The translations under genes were made by a program, and so were the position numbers. A DNA stretch of 12,047 bases from an uncultured Candidatus Saccharibacteria bacterium. Lineage in GTDB: Bacteria; Patescibacteriota; Saccharimonadia; Saccharimonadales; Saccharimonadaceae. The notes beneath the pieces were generated by a model. It was not told the DNA's origin. It was given only the letters and a program-made list of their open reading frames with translations, and searched no databases. Of this stretch, positions 1 to 7,216 are shown in pieces; the stretch's first letter is position 1; every line of letters starts with the position of its first letter. Location of the stretch: NCBI GenBank assembly GCA_938017675.1, contig CALIJB010000013.1, positions 1-12,047 on the forward strand, given 5' to 3'.

Positions 1-2
1 GC

Positions 3-1295
3 GATGATAAATCACAAACTTTCGTGCGAATTGATATGAAAAGCGAATGGCCGACGGTGACTTTTACGCGCAGCCCTGCTGATGACGGTGCGACCTACAT
101 TGGCCCTTTTTATAGTGGTTTGCCAGTCAAGAAGGCGCTGCGTTATTTGCGCAAAATTTTTCCTTATTATATCAAGCCGCCCAGACGCGAACACGCTAAT
201 TTAGAAGAGCAAATCGGTTTGGCGCCCAGCCTTGATATGACTAGCCACGAGTACAAGAAATCTTTGCGCAAACTGATCAAATATATCGAGGGCGGGCGCG
301 TCAAAATCGCGCAAGAAATTGAACGCGACATGAAGCGAGCGGCGCGTAATCAAGAATTCGAGACAGCCGCGCAGCTTCGCAATAAGTTGACCTATTTACG
401 CGAGTTGCAGCGGCGGATTATGTTCGGCGACCGTGAGTTCATTAATATTTCGAAGGACCAAGCGCTAGTGCAGTTGGCTGAGTTATTGAGTTTGCCATCG
501 CCGCCAGCACGGATTGAAGGTTATGATATATCACATATGAGCGGCACAAATGTAGTGGCCAGTATGGTGGTTTTTACAAATGGCGCTAGCGACCGGACAC
601 ATTATCGTAAGTTCAAGATGCACGTGCAACGTAACGACGACACTGCTAATATGCGCGAGACTATTAGGCGGCGTTTCAGTAAAAAAAATCGTAAAGATTG
701 GGGGGTGCCGGATTTGCTGTTGATTGATGGCGGTAAAGGGCAGCTTAGTGCAGTACTCGACGAATTAGACAAGCTGGACGTTACGGTGCCAGTAATTGGC
801 ATAGCAAAGCGCGAAGAAGAAATCGTTGTCGCCAAGAATCGTTCGCATATTAATGACGATGACGCGCTGCTTGGACAGTTGATAAAAGAATCGCGTCCCG
901 GCATTAGTGTGCTGGATTCTGGTGATTTTTACTTAATTAATTTGCATGCTGGGCAGCAAAATGCTGGTTCGCACTCGCGAAATCTGCGCGGCAGCGATAC
1001 TATGAGCGAGTATGATGATGTCGTAAAGCTATTTCAGCGTATTCGCGACGAGGCGCATCGTTTTGCTGTTAGTTATCATACAACGCTCAAGCGCAAAGGC
1101 GCTACCAAAAGCGAGCTTGACGACATTCCTGGTGTCGGTTCGGCAACGCGGCGCAAATTACTGCGGCGCTTTGGCAGTATGCGGGCAGTTAGGCGAGCTA
1201 GCCAAACGGAAATTTGCGATGCTATCGGGCAAGCGCTAGGAACTCGCGTCTATGAGGCTTTTTGCTACCAGAGCGGTGATAAGCCGCAACTATGA
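3..1295 (+). CDS. uvrC: UvrABC excinuclease subunit C, 5' end cut by window edge
   Basis: UvrC makes the dual incisions around bulky DNA lesions after UvrA/UvrB loading. The frame is open from the window edge, so the N-terminal GIY-YIG nuclease is missing (roughly 95 residues, judged from memory of E. coli UvrC). The visible part starts in the DDKS...F segment, followed by YIGPF and a LRKIFP motif (to about 165). A UVR (UvrB-binding) helix pair lies at about 300-405. The RNase H-like endonuclease core shows GYDISHMSG (519-545) and LLLIDGGKGQL (714-746), both with the expected acidic residues, and DEAHRFAVSYH with the late catalytic histidine near 1048-1080. A C-terminal helix-hairpin-helix (IPGVGSATRRKLL) lies at about 1123-1165. 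Oddities: the cysteines normally found after the FP motif are absent, and the stretch between the UVR motif and the endonuclease core is far shorter than in E. coli. The stop overlaps an ATG at 1292 (ATGA). Confidence 0.96.
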   Translation, partial: DDKSQTFVRIDMKSEWPTVTFTRSPADDGATYIGPFYSGLPVKKALRYLRKIFPYYIKPPRREHANLEEQIGLAPSLDMTSHEYKKSLRKLIKYIEGGRVKIAQEIERDMKRAARNQEFETAAQLRNKLTYLRELQRRIMFGDREFINISKDQALVQLAELLSLPSPPARIEGYDISHMSGTNVVASMVVFTNGASDRTHYRKFKMHVQRNDDTANMRETIRRRFSKKNRKDWGVPDLLLIDGGKGQLSAVLDELDKLDVTVPVIGIAKREEEIVVAKNRSHINDDDALLGQLIKESRPGISVLDSGDFYLINLHAGQQNAGSHSRNLRGSDTMSEYDDVVKLFQRIRDEAHRFAVSYHTTLKRKGATKSELDDIPGVGSATRRKLLRRFGSMRAVRRASQTEICDAIGQALGTRVYEAFCYQSGDKPQL

Positions 1296-1313
1296 AAAAT
1301 ACGGCTGATGCGG

Positions 1314-1319
1314 TATACT
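1314..1319 (+). promoter_or_regulatory. Candidate -10 box for the membrane-protein gene at 1328
   Basis: TATACT lies just after the uvrC stop, with 8 nt between it and the ATG at 1328. Transcription would start within about two bases of the ATG, giving a leaderless or nearly leaderless mRNA. No convincing -35 is visible. Confidence 0.45.
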
Positions 1320-1327
1320 GTAGCAGT

Positions 1328-1723
1328 ATGAGTAAACAATTTATAGCTTTTATTCTCCGGTGGATACTGAACTCGCTGGGAATTTGGGTAGCGGTGCGGA
1401 TTTTTGGTACGGGTTATAGCAATACTCAAATCGATTCTAGTTTGGTGGCCTTTTTCGGCGCTGGGCTGATTTTTTCAATCATCAATGCGACGCTTAAGCC
1501 GATTGTGATGATTTTGTCGTTACCGATGATTTTGGTAACGCTTGGCTTTTTCACGATAGTTGTTAACGGTTTTTTGGTTTGGTTATCATTGATGTTGGCT
1601 CCAGGCTTGCAAATGACGTTCTTGAACTCGATTTTTGCAGGCTTGATATTAAGTTTGGTAAACTATGTAGTAAGTAGTGTTCTGGAGCTCAGTTATCATG
1701 ACGAACGAGAGGAGAAAGCATAA
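1328..1723 (+). CDS. Small four-helix membrane protein, phage holin IV-like family
   Basis: A 131-residue, very hydrophobic protein with about four membrane segments (residues 8-25, 38-56, 58-90 as one long or two short helices, and 99-120) and a charged cytoplasmic tail ending DEREEK. The pattern LRWILNSLGIWVA...NATLKPIV...LPMILVTLGFF...NGFLVWL matches the widespread bacterial family annotated as 'phage holin family protein' (superfamily IV, PF04020 type), whose cellular role is unknown and which need not be phage-derived. I start at ATG 1328 because family members begin just before the first helix and because a -10 box sits right upstream. An in-frame ATG at 1292 overlapping the uvrC stop would add 12 residues and allow translational coupling. 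The stop is one base from the secG start, so the two are likely co-transcribed. Confidence 0.8.
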   Translation: MSKQFIAFILRWILNSLGIWVAVRIFGTGYSNTQIDSSLVAFFGAGLIFSIINATLKPIVMILSLPMILVTLGFFTIVVNGFLVWLSLMLAPGLQMTFLNSIFAGLILSLVNYVVSSVLELSYHDEREEKA

Positions 1724-1724
1724 A

Positions 1725-1955
1725 ATGGATGTAACGCTAACTTTGCAAATTATTATGGTAGTATCAGCGGTGCTGATGATAATTTCGGTTCTGCTGCAGC
1801 AGCGCGGGGCTAGCCTGGGTGCTGGATTTGGCGGTTCTGGCGAATTGTATACGACGCGGCGCGGTCTCGATAAAAACTTGTTTGAAGTAACGATTTTCTT
1901 GGCTGTAGCGTTTGTGATGTCGATTGTGGCACTGCTGGTTTTGCCGAACTTATAG
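1725..1955 (+). CDS. secG: Preprotein translocase subunit SecG
   Basis: A 76-residue protein with two membrane helices (about residues 4-24 and 52-74) joined by a cytoplasmic loop carrying LLQQRGASLGAGFGGSGE, the hallmark glycine-rich loop of SecG. SecG joins SecY and SecE in the plasma-membrane translocon and assists SecA-driven export. Length is normal for the family. The ATG at 1725 is chosen over an in-frame ATG at 1677 inside the preceding gene because it places the first helix at the N-terminus and is preceded by a GAGAGGAG ribosome-binding sequence (1708-1715). The next gene encodes an exported, membrane-anchored binding protein, a plausible Sec client. Confidence 0.9.
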   Translation: MDVTLTLQIIMVVSAVLMIISVLLQQRGASLGAGFGGSGELYTTRRGLDKNLFEVTIFLAVAFVMSIVALLVLPNL

Positions 1956-1976
1956 ATAAATCAAGGGTGGATATAA

Positions 1977-3755
1977 ATGAGTAAAGCAAGTAAGGGCAAA
2001 CTGAGGCTGGGCTACAAGCGGCTAGCGCTGAGGGTCAAGCATGCCGAAGGCGCCACGCAGCGCCATGCTAGCCGCTTTATTCTGCGGCGTATTGAAAATG
2101 TCCGCTTAGTGATGACCGAGATTATGATTTGGCTGGCTGCTATAGCCTTGCTGATAGCTGGCTTGGGTATTCAGTATTCCTGGAATTCACAAGGCAGCAA
2201 GAAAGATGGCGCTAAGTCTGGCGGCGTGTATGTCGAGGGAGTGATTGGCAACATTAGCACGCTTAATCCTTTGCTAGCGGCTAGCGAGCCTGAACAGGCG
2301 GTATCACGGCTGTTATTTTCGTCTCTGTATAATTACGATGTTACCGGAGCGTTGCATACTGACTTGGCCGAATCAATGACGGTAAAAGATGACAAAGTTT
2401 ATACAATCAAGCTGCGCAATGCCGTCTGGCACGATGGTAAAAAGTTGACTGCCGAGGACGTTGTATACACAATTAATCTGATCAAAAATCCGCAAGTGCG
2501 TTCGCCTTTGCGAGTTAATTGGCTAGACATTTCGGCGCGGGCAATTGACGATTCAACAGTAGAGTTTATGCTACCAGCGGTGTATGCCGGGTTTTCGCAC
2601 GCCTTGACTTTTCCGGTAATACCTAAGCATATTTTACAAACTGTTAGTCCGTCGTCAATGCGCGAAGCTGATTTTAGCAGCAACCCAGTCGGCAGCGGAC
2701 CATTTGCGGTTAGGCGAGTTCAAACTAGCGAGTCAACTAGCTCTACCGACGTGGTGCGGATGGAACCGAATACTAAATATTACGGAGCAGTTTCGACTTT
2801 GTCGCGCCTGGAGCTGCGAGCTTACGGCAATGAGTCGCTGTTAGTTAAAGCTGTAAATAGCGGTGAGGTTTCGGCAGCCTCGGGCTTGTCTTTGTCGGCT
2901 GCTGATAACATTAAATCTAAACAGTACTCGACTAAACATTGGCTTCTCAACAAAGGCGTCTATCTTTTGATGAATAATCGCAGTCAAACACTTCAAGATG
3001 CTAGAGTTCGCCAGGCTTTACGCTACGCTACTGATACTTCATCAATTCGCGCAACTGTCGGCGACAATGTGGCGCGGCTAGACACGCCGATTTTGCAAAG
3101 TCAGATTGCGCAAAAACTGCCGGCGGCGCCAGATTATAATTTAGATAAGGCCAAAGCACTGCTCAAAGAAGCGGGCTGGGCTTATAACCAAGGCCAATGG
3201 AAAGGCAAGGATGGCCGGCCGTTGGCGGTTGCTGTAACAACTTCGTCTGGGCGCGATGAGTACAAGAAAATAGTCGATGCGCTTAAACAGCAATGGTCAA
3301 AGCTTGGCGTTGATGTCCAGCTGCGCGAAATCGATACCAGCTCGACAACCACCAGCTTCGTACAAAGCGTGTTGCAGCCGCGCGACTACGATGCTTTGTT
3401 GTATGAATTGGAGCTTGGTGCTGATCCAGATGTTTTTGCCTACTGGCATTCGTCGCAGGCTAGCGCTTCTGGTTACAATTTTGCTAATTATTCTAATCGA
3501 ACAGTTGATAACGACTTGGTTGGCGGGCGTTCGCGCACTAATTCAGCTCTGCGGGCAGCTAAGTATATTCAGTTTGTTAATCAATGGCTGAACGATGCGC
3601 CAGCAATTGGTTTGTATCAATCTGTAGGCAGCTACGTTTTGAACAATGGCGCGTCGATTGTTGAGCCACGCGGTTCTCTAAATACCATGAACGATCGCTA
3701 CGCTGACGTAACGACGTGGTCTACGGGTAGGGCTTCTGTTTACAAAACGCCGTGA
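1977..3755 (+). CDS. Family 5 (oligopeptide-type) solute-binding protein, membrane-anchored
   Basis: A 592-residue extracytoplasmic solute-binding protein. Residues 1-43 are strongly basic and presumably cytoplasmic. Residues 44-67 (MTEIMIWLAAIALLIAGLGI) form one membrane helix, and the rest is the SBP_bac_5 domain: GGVYVEGVIGNISTLNPLL at its start, then LAESMTV, IKLRNAVWHDGKKLTAEDVVYTI (about residues 140-165), FPVIPKHIL, VGSGPFAV, and ARVRQALRYATD (about 340-355). These match DppA/OppA-type proteins that deliver peptides to an ABC importer. There is no lipobox cysteine, so anchoring is by the helix, not by lipid. A ribosome-binding site AAGGGTGG sits 6 nt before the ATG. No permease or ATPase of an importer is next to it, so its partner must lie elsewhere or it acts differently. 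The ligand cannot be read from sequence. Confidence 0.88.
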   Translation: MSKASKGKLRLGYKRLALRVKHAEGATQRHASRFILRRIENVRLVMTEIMIWLAAIALLIAGLGIQYSWNSQGSKKDGAKSGGVYVEGVIGNISTLNPLLAASEPEQAVSRLLFSSLYNYDVTGALHTDLAESMTVKDDKVYTIKLRNAVWHDGKKLTAEDVVYTINLIKNPQVRSPLRVNWLDISARAIDDSTVEFMLPAVYAGFSHALTFPVIPKHILQTVSPSSMREADFSSNPVGSGPFAVRRVQTSESTSSTDVVRMEPNTKYYGAVSTLSRLELRAYGNESLLVKAVNSGEVSAASGLSLSAADNIKSKQYSTKHWLLNKGVYLLMNNRSQTLQDARVRQALRYATDTSSIRATVGDNVARLDTPILQSQIAQKLPAAPDYNLDKAKALLKEAGWAYNQGQWKGKDGRPLAVAVTTSSGRDEYKKIVDALKQQWSKLGVDVQLREIDTSSTTTSFVQSVLQPRDYDALLYELELGADPDVFAYWHSSQASASGYNFANYSNRTVDNDLVGGRSRTNSALRAAKYIQFVNQWLNDAPAIGLYQSVGSYVLNNGASIVEPRGSLNTMNDRYADVTTWSTGRASVYKTP

Positions 3756-3767
3756 GGTTAGTATAAT
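3739..3767 (+). promoter_or_regulatory. Sigma70-type promoter of tRNA-Leu(GAG)
   Basis: TTTACA (3739-3744), a 17-nt spacer, then TATAAT (3762-3767); a second overlapping TATAAT lies at 3768-3773. Predicted start is near 3774-3780, about 15-20 nt before the tRNA. The -35 lies inside the last codons of the binding-protein gene. Confidence 0.75.
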
Positions 3768-3793
3768 TATAATCACGCCAATTAAAGCACTAT

Positions 3794-3881
3794 GCACTGG
3801 TGGCGGAATTGGTAGACGCGCTAGCTTGAGGGGCTAGTGGCCATTGCGGCCGTGGAAGTTCAAGTCTTCTTCAGTGCACCA
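3794..3881 (+). tRNA. tRNA-Leu(GAG)
   Basis: An 88-nt class II tRNA. The acceptor arm GCACTGG pairs with TCAGTGC, followed by discriminator A and encoded CCA. The D-arm carries GGCGGAATTGGTAGACGC, typical of tRNA-Leu. Anticodon stem CTAGC/GCTAG encloses loop TTGAGGG with anticodon GAG (reads CUC/CUU). The long variable arm is GGCCATTGCGGCC, and the T-arm carries TTCAAGT. Confidence 0.96.
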
Positions 3882-3894
3882 AATATACATCATG

Positions 3895-3921
3895 AAATCG
3901 TTGCTCTGCCAGCGATTTTTT
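3895..3921 (+). terminator. Weak candidate terminator after tRNA-Leu(GAG)
   Basis: AAATCG (3895-3900) pairs with CGATTT (3913-3918) around a 12-nt loop, followed directly by a run of T ending at 3921. The stem is only six pairs and AT-rich, so strength is uncertain, but a fresh promoter for the next tRNA follows. Confidence 0.4.
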
Positions 3922-3932
3922 CATAGTTAATG

Positions 3933-3961
3933 TTCAAAGAGCAACTGTAGTTTGGTATAAT
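3933..3961 (+). promoter_or_regulatory. Promoter of tRNA-Cys
   Basis: TTCAAA (3933-3938), a 17-nt spacer, and an extended -10 TGGTATAAT (3953-3961). The predicted start at about 3968 is only 3 nt before the mature tRNA 5' end, so little 5' trimming would be needed. Confidence 0.75.
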
Positions 3962-3970
3962 AAAGCAGAC

Positions 3971-4044
3971 GGCGCGTTGGCGGAGCGGTTACGCAGAGGT
4001 CTGCAAAACCTTTTAGACGAGTTCGACTCTCGTACGTGCCTCCA
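3971..4044 (+). tRNA. tRNA-Cys(GCA)
   Basis: A 74-nt tRNA with acceptor GGCGCGT pairing with ACGTGCC, discriminator T (the usual U73 of tRNA-Cys) and encoded CCA. Anticodon stem AGGT/ACCT encloses loop CTGCAAA with anticodon GCA. The T-loop is TTCGACT. It lies 11 nt upstream of the next tRNA-Leu and may be co-transcribed with it. Confidence 0.95.
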
Positions 4045-4055
4045 TAAAATTACAA

Positions 4056-4141
4056 GCGCGAGTGGCGGAATTGGTAGACGCGAGAGACTTAAAATCTCTT
4101 GACCAAAAGTCGTGCGGGTTCGATTCCCGCCTTGCGCACCA
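4056..4141 (+). tRNA. tRNA-Leu(TAA)
   Basis: An 86-nt class II tRNA. Acceptor GCGCGAG pairs with CTTGCGC, then A and encoded CCA. The D-arm again has GGCGGAATTGGTAGACGC. Anticodon stem AGAGA/TCTCT encloses loop CTTAAAA with anticodon TAA (reads UUA/UUG). A long variable arm and T-loop TTCGATT are present. A TAAAAT at 4045-4050 could give a private start but co-transcription from the tRNA-Cys promoter is as likely. Confidence 0.96.
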
Positions 4142-4151
4142 TAGCTTATTT

Positions 4152-5219
4152 ATGAAACAGCAAAAGAAACATAATACTCCGGAGCATTACGGTAGCGCAT
4201 TTCTTGATTGGCTTACCGAGAAGTGGTATTTGACGCGCTATCGCAATGTGCGTTTCCTGCAGCGGCGGCCGCACCGCAGCTTTCGGCGGACGCGGCGGCG
4301 AGATTATCGCCGCAGTTTGCGTTTGCCTGGATATATTGCTTTTACTCACTATGTCAATCGCGTGTTGTGGAGGAATAAAGGCTTGTTCTTGTCTATGATA
4401 ATCTTGTATGCGCTGATAATAATTTTTCTAGGAATTATTACTAGCCAGTCAACTTATGATTCAATTGGCAAGCTAGTGTCCGAGTCGCTGGGCAAGATTT
4501 TCAACGGCGGCGTGGGACAGTTGCTAAATGCTGGTATGCTGACATTTTCGTCGCTGGCGATTGACACGACGTCGCTGCGGGCTGAACAGGGAGTTATGTT
4601 GGCGCTGCTTGTGTTGATGACTTGGCTAACGGCGGTGTGGTTGCTGCGCGAAATTCTACTTGGGCTTAAGCCGAAATTGCGCGACGGCTTGTACAACGCA
4701 ACCGCACCGTTGATATCGACGTCGGTAGTGTTGCTGATATTACTAATTCAACTATCGCCAGTTGGTATTATGGCGCTGGCGTATTCGGCGTTGGTATCGG
4801 TGCATATATTAACAGAAGGCTTCGGTATGATGTTATTCGGTCTGCTGGCGGCAAGTGTATTAACGCTTGTACTCTATTGGGTGACCAGTACGATTATTGC
4901 GCTAGTCGTGGTGGCTTTGCCTGGTATGTATCCGCTGCGGGCAATCCAGGCTGCTAGCGACTTGGTGGTTGGCCGGCGACTAAGGATTATGCTCAGGATA
5001 GTTTGGGCGTTTGTCTATAGCTCGGTGATATGGTGCGTTGTGATGGTGTTGTTGGTATTGCTAGAACGCGGATTATCGTCAAAGCTGAAGTGGCTCGAGT
5101 CGGTACCAATCGTGCCATTTGCTGGCGCGTTTATGATGGCGCTGTTGTTTGTCTGGTTGGCAGCGTATATTTATCTGCTGTATAGAAAGGTGGTAGCAGA
5201 TGACGCGAAGCCGGCTTGA
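4152..5219 (+). CDS. Multi-pass membrane protein of unknown function
   Basis: A 355-residue protein. Residues 1-75 are cytoplasmic and very arginine-rich (RRPHRSFRRTRRRDYRRS at about 38-55). About six membrane segments follow, near residues 77-97, 148-168, 186-202, 224-256, 282-304 and 322-344. The stretch LPGMYPLRAIQAASDLVVGRR (256-276) between helices recalls the amphipathic segment of DUF975-type or GdpD-membrane-domain proteins, but I cannot assign a family firmly. The ATG at 4152 is chosen because the longer open frame back to 4062 is just tRNA-Leu read as protein. No ribosome-binding sequence precedes the ATG and only 10 nt separate it from the tRNA CCA, so the message probably arises by cutting a tRNA-mRNA transcript. 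Its last 20 nt overlap ligA. Confidence 0.8.
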   Translation: MKQQKKHNTPEHYGSAFLDWLTEKWYLTRYRNVRFLQRRPHRSFRRTRRRDYRRSLRLPGYIAFTHYVNRVLWRNKGLFLSMIILYALIIIFLGIITSQSTYDSIGKLVSESLGKIFNGGVGQLLNAGMLTFSSLAIDTTSLRAEQGVMLALLVLMTWLTAVWLLREILLGLKPKLRDGLYNATAPLISTSVVLLILLIQLSPVGIMALAYSALVSVHILTEGFGMMLFGLLAASVLTLVLYWVTSTIIALVVVALPGMYPLRAIQAASDLVVGRRLRIMLRIVWAFVYSSVIWCVVMVLLVLLERGLSSKLKWLESVPIVPFAGAFMMALLFVWLAAYIYLLYRKVVADDAKPA

Positions 5220-7203
5220 AGAAATTAAAAAACTGCTCAATCAATACAGCTACGAATATTACGCGCTTGACCAGCCAAGCGTCAGCGATGCGGTATACGA
5301 CAGCTTGATGATAGAACTAAAGAGCATTGAAGCAGCGCACCCAGAGTGGATTACGTCAGACAGTCCGACGCAGCGGGTTGGCAACAAGCTGCTTGAAGGT
5401 TTTAAAAAAGTGCGCCACGAGCGGCGGATGGTTAGCCTGAATGACGTGTTTGATAAGAGTGAAATCGAAGCGTGGATTGAGCGTACCGATAAATTGATGC
5501 CGGGACATAAGCATGAATTTTTTACCGATATCAAGATGGATGGCTTGGCGTGCGCGTTGATTTATATTGATGGCGTGTTGACCCAGGCGGTGACGCGCGG
5601 CGATAGCTTTATCGGCGAGGATGTGACGAACAATGTACGGACTATAAAAAATGTACCGTTGCGGTTGCATGAGGCGCCAGGCTTTGAACAATTTTTGCGC
5701 GGGCGGACAGAAATTCGCGGCGAGATTGTGATGCTGAAGCGCGACTTTGCGGAGCTTAACGAAAAGCAAAAAGCCTTGGGACAGCCAGAATTTGCTAATC
5801 CGCGTAATCTGGCGGCAGGGACAATCCGCCAGATCGATCCGTCCTTGGTGGCGGCGCGGCCGCTGCATTTTCGCGGCTATGATGTTCTGCGCGATAACGA
5901 CGCTGAAGTGCCAACCAACAGCTTTGCTTACGAGGCGCTGACCGCCCTAGGAATTACTCGTAATCAGCAGGCGAGCGTTTTTACCACTTTAGCGGATGTG
6001 ATGAATTTCGTTAACGAATGGGATGATAAGCGCCATGATTTGCCGTTTAACACTGATGGTTTGGTAATTAAGATCAATGATCGAGCGTTGTATGAAAGTC
6101 TCGGGTTAGTTGGTAAAAATCCGCGCGGCGCTGTGGCCTACAAGTACGCCGCTGAGCAAGCCACGACCATCGTCCGCGATATCGTTATTTCCATCGGTCG
6201 AACCGGTGCGGCCACGCCAGTAGCGGTGTTTGACCCGGTAGTGGTGGCAGGTACGACGGTGCAGCACGCCAGTCTGCATAATGCTGACGAAATTGCTAGG
6301 CTGGATGTGCGCCGCGGTGACACGGTGGTTATTTTCAAGGCCGGCGACATCATCCCGCAGGTACAAACCGTGCTAAAAGAATTGCGGCCGGCAGATGCCA
6401 AGCCAATTGACTATCCAGCAGAACTGGCGCGCCAATATCCGGAGCTAGAGTTTGTGCGGCCAGAGGGTGAGGCAGTCTACCGCGTTAAAGGTTTGAGCGG
6501 CCCGCTGATTTTGAAGCGAGCCCTAGCACATTTTGCCTCCAAAGGCGCGCTGGACATCGATACGCTGGGCGAGAAAAATGTCGAGGCGCTGGTCGAGGCT
6601 GGGCTGGTCAATGATCTGGCGGATATTTATCGGTTGACGAAAGATGATTTGCTGCAGCTGGAGCGCTTTGCTGAGATTTCTGCGCAAAAGCTCATCGATG
6701 CCATTGCTGTCAAAAAACAGCCAGTGTTGGAACGATTTTTGTTCGGCCTCGGTATTCGTCATGTTGGCGCACAGACGGCGATCGACCTTGCGAATCACTT
6801 TGAAAGTGTTGAGAAACTCAGCCGAGCGACTATCGATGAGCTACGCGAAGTGGATGGCGTGGGTGAAATTGTTGCTGAGTCGATCGTGGCGTGGTTCGCT
6901 GATGAAGATAACGTGACGCTGCTCGAAAAATTTGCTAACCTTGGTGTGACACCACAGTTTAGTCAAAAATCCGACCGACTCGCTGGTCAAAGTTTTGTCA
7001 TCACCGGCACCTTGCAGTCGATGGGGCGCGACGCTGTTGCTGAAAAAATCCGTAAGCTCGGCGGAACCTTTCAAACCGCTGTTGCAAAAGATACAACATA
7101 TTTAGTAGCCGGCGGCAAGGTCGGTGCCAGTAAATTGAAAAAAGCCGAACAATACGGCACCAAAATTATTGACGAGCAAACATTATTAGAACTCATACAG
7201 TAA
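5200..7203 (+). CDS. ligA: NAD+-dependent DNA ligase LigA, lacking zinc-finger cysteines
   Basis: A 667-residue ligase that seals nicks in replication and repair using NAD+. Domain Ia, with the NMN-contacting YYALDQPSVSDAVYDSL, covers residues 20-36. The adenylation domain has K112 in IKMDG, then TRGDSFIGEDVTNNVRTI, EIRGEIVM, FANPRNLAAGTIRQ and TDGLVIKIND. The OB fold carries ISIGRTGAATPVAVF and DTVVIFKAGDIIPQV. Helix-hairpin-helix repeats occupy about 440-580 and a BRCT domain about 594-667. Length is normal. The expected four-cysteine zinc finger between the OB fold and HhH domains (about residues 398-437) is present as a sequence segment, including EGEAVYRV, but has no cysteine; the only cysteine I see is in GLACAL. 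The ATG at 5200 has ribosome-binding site AAAGGTGG and overlaps the upstream gene by 20 nt, suggesting coupling. Confidence 0.97.
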   Translation: MTRSRLEEIKKLLNQYSYEYYALDQPSVSDAVYDSLMIELKSIEAAHPEWITSDSPTQRVGNKLLEGFKKVRHERRMVSLNDVFDKSEIEAWIERTDKLMPGHKHEFFTDIKMDGLACALIYIDGVLTQAVTRGDSFIGEDVTNNVRTIKNVPLRLHEAPGFEQFLRGRTEIRGEIVMLKRDFAELNEKQKALGQPEFANPRNLAAGTIRQIDPSLVAARPLHFRGYDVLRDNDAEVPTNSFAYEALTALGITRNQQASVFTTLADVMNFVNEWDDKRHDLPFNTDGLVIKINDRALYESLGLVGKNPRGAVAYKYAAEQATTIVRDIVISIGRTGAATPVAVFDPVVVAGTTVQHASLHNADEIARLDVRRGDTVVIFKAGDIIPQVQTVLKELRPADAKPIDYPAELARQYPELEFVRPEGEAVYRVKGLSGPLILKRALAHFASKGALDIDTLGEKNVEALVEAGLVNDLADIYRLTKDDLLQLERFAEISAQKLIDAIAVKKQPVLERFLFGLGIRHVGAQTAIDLANHFESVEKLSRATIDELREVDGVGEIVAESIVAWFADEDNVTLLEKFANLGVTPQFSQKSDRLAGQSFVITGTLQSMGRDAVAEKIRKLGGTFQTAVAKDTTYLVAGGKVGASKLKKAEQYGTKIIDEQTLLELIQ

Positions 7204-7216
7204 CGGAGGCATAACC

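Noticed and set aside
1292..1327. Upstream ATG (overlapping the uvrC stop) as start of the holin-like gene
   Set aside because: Would add 12 untypical residues; the -10 box at 1314-1319 inside that stretch favours 1328. Translational coupling from 1292 cannot be fully excluded.
4062..4151. In-frame N-terminal extension of the membrane protein, beginning MAELVDARDLKSLDQ
   Set aside because: This is tRNA-Leu(TAA) read as protein, a well-known annotation artefact; the real start is 4152.
5356..5868. 170-codon minus-strand frame inside ligA
   Set aside because: It lies wholly antisense to conserved ligase motifs, has no ribosome-binding site and no recognisable domain.
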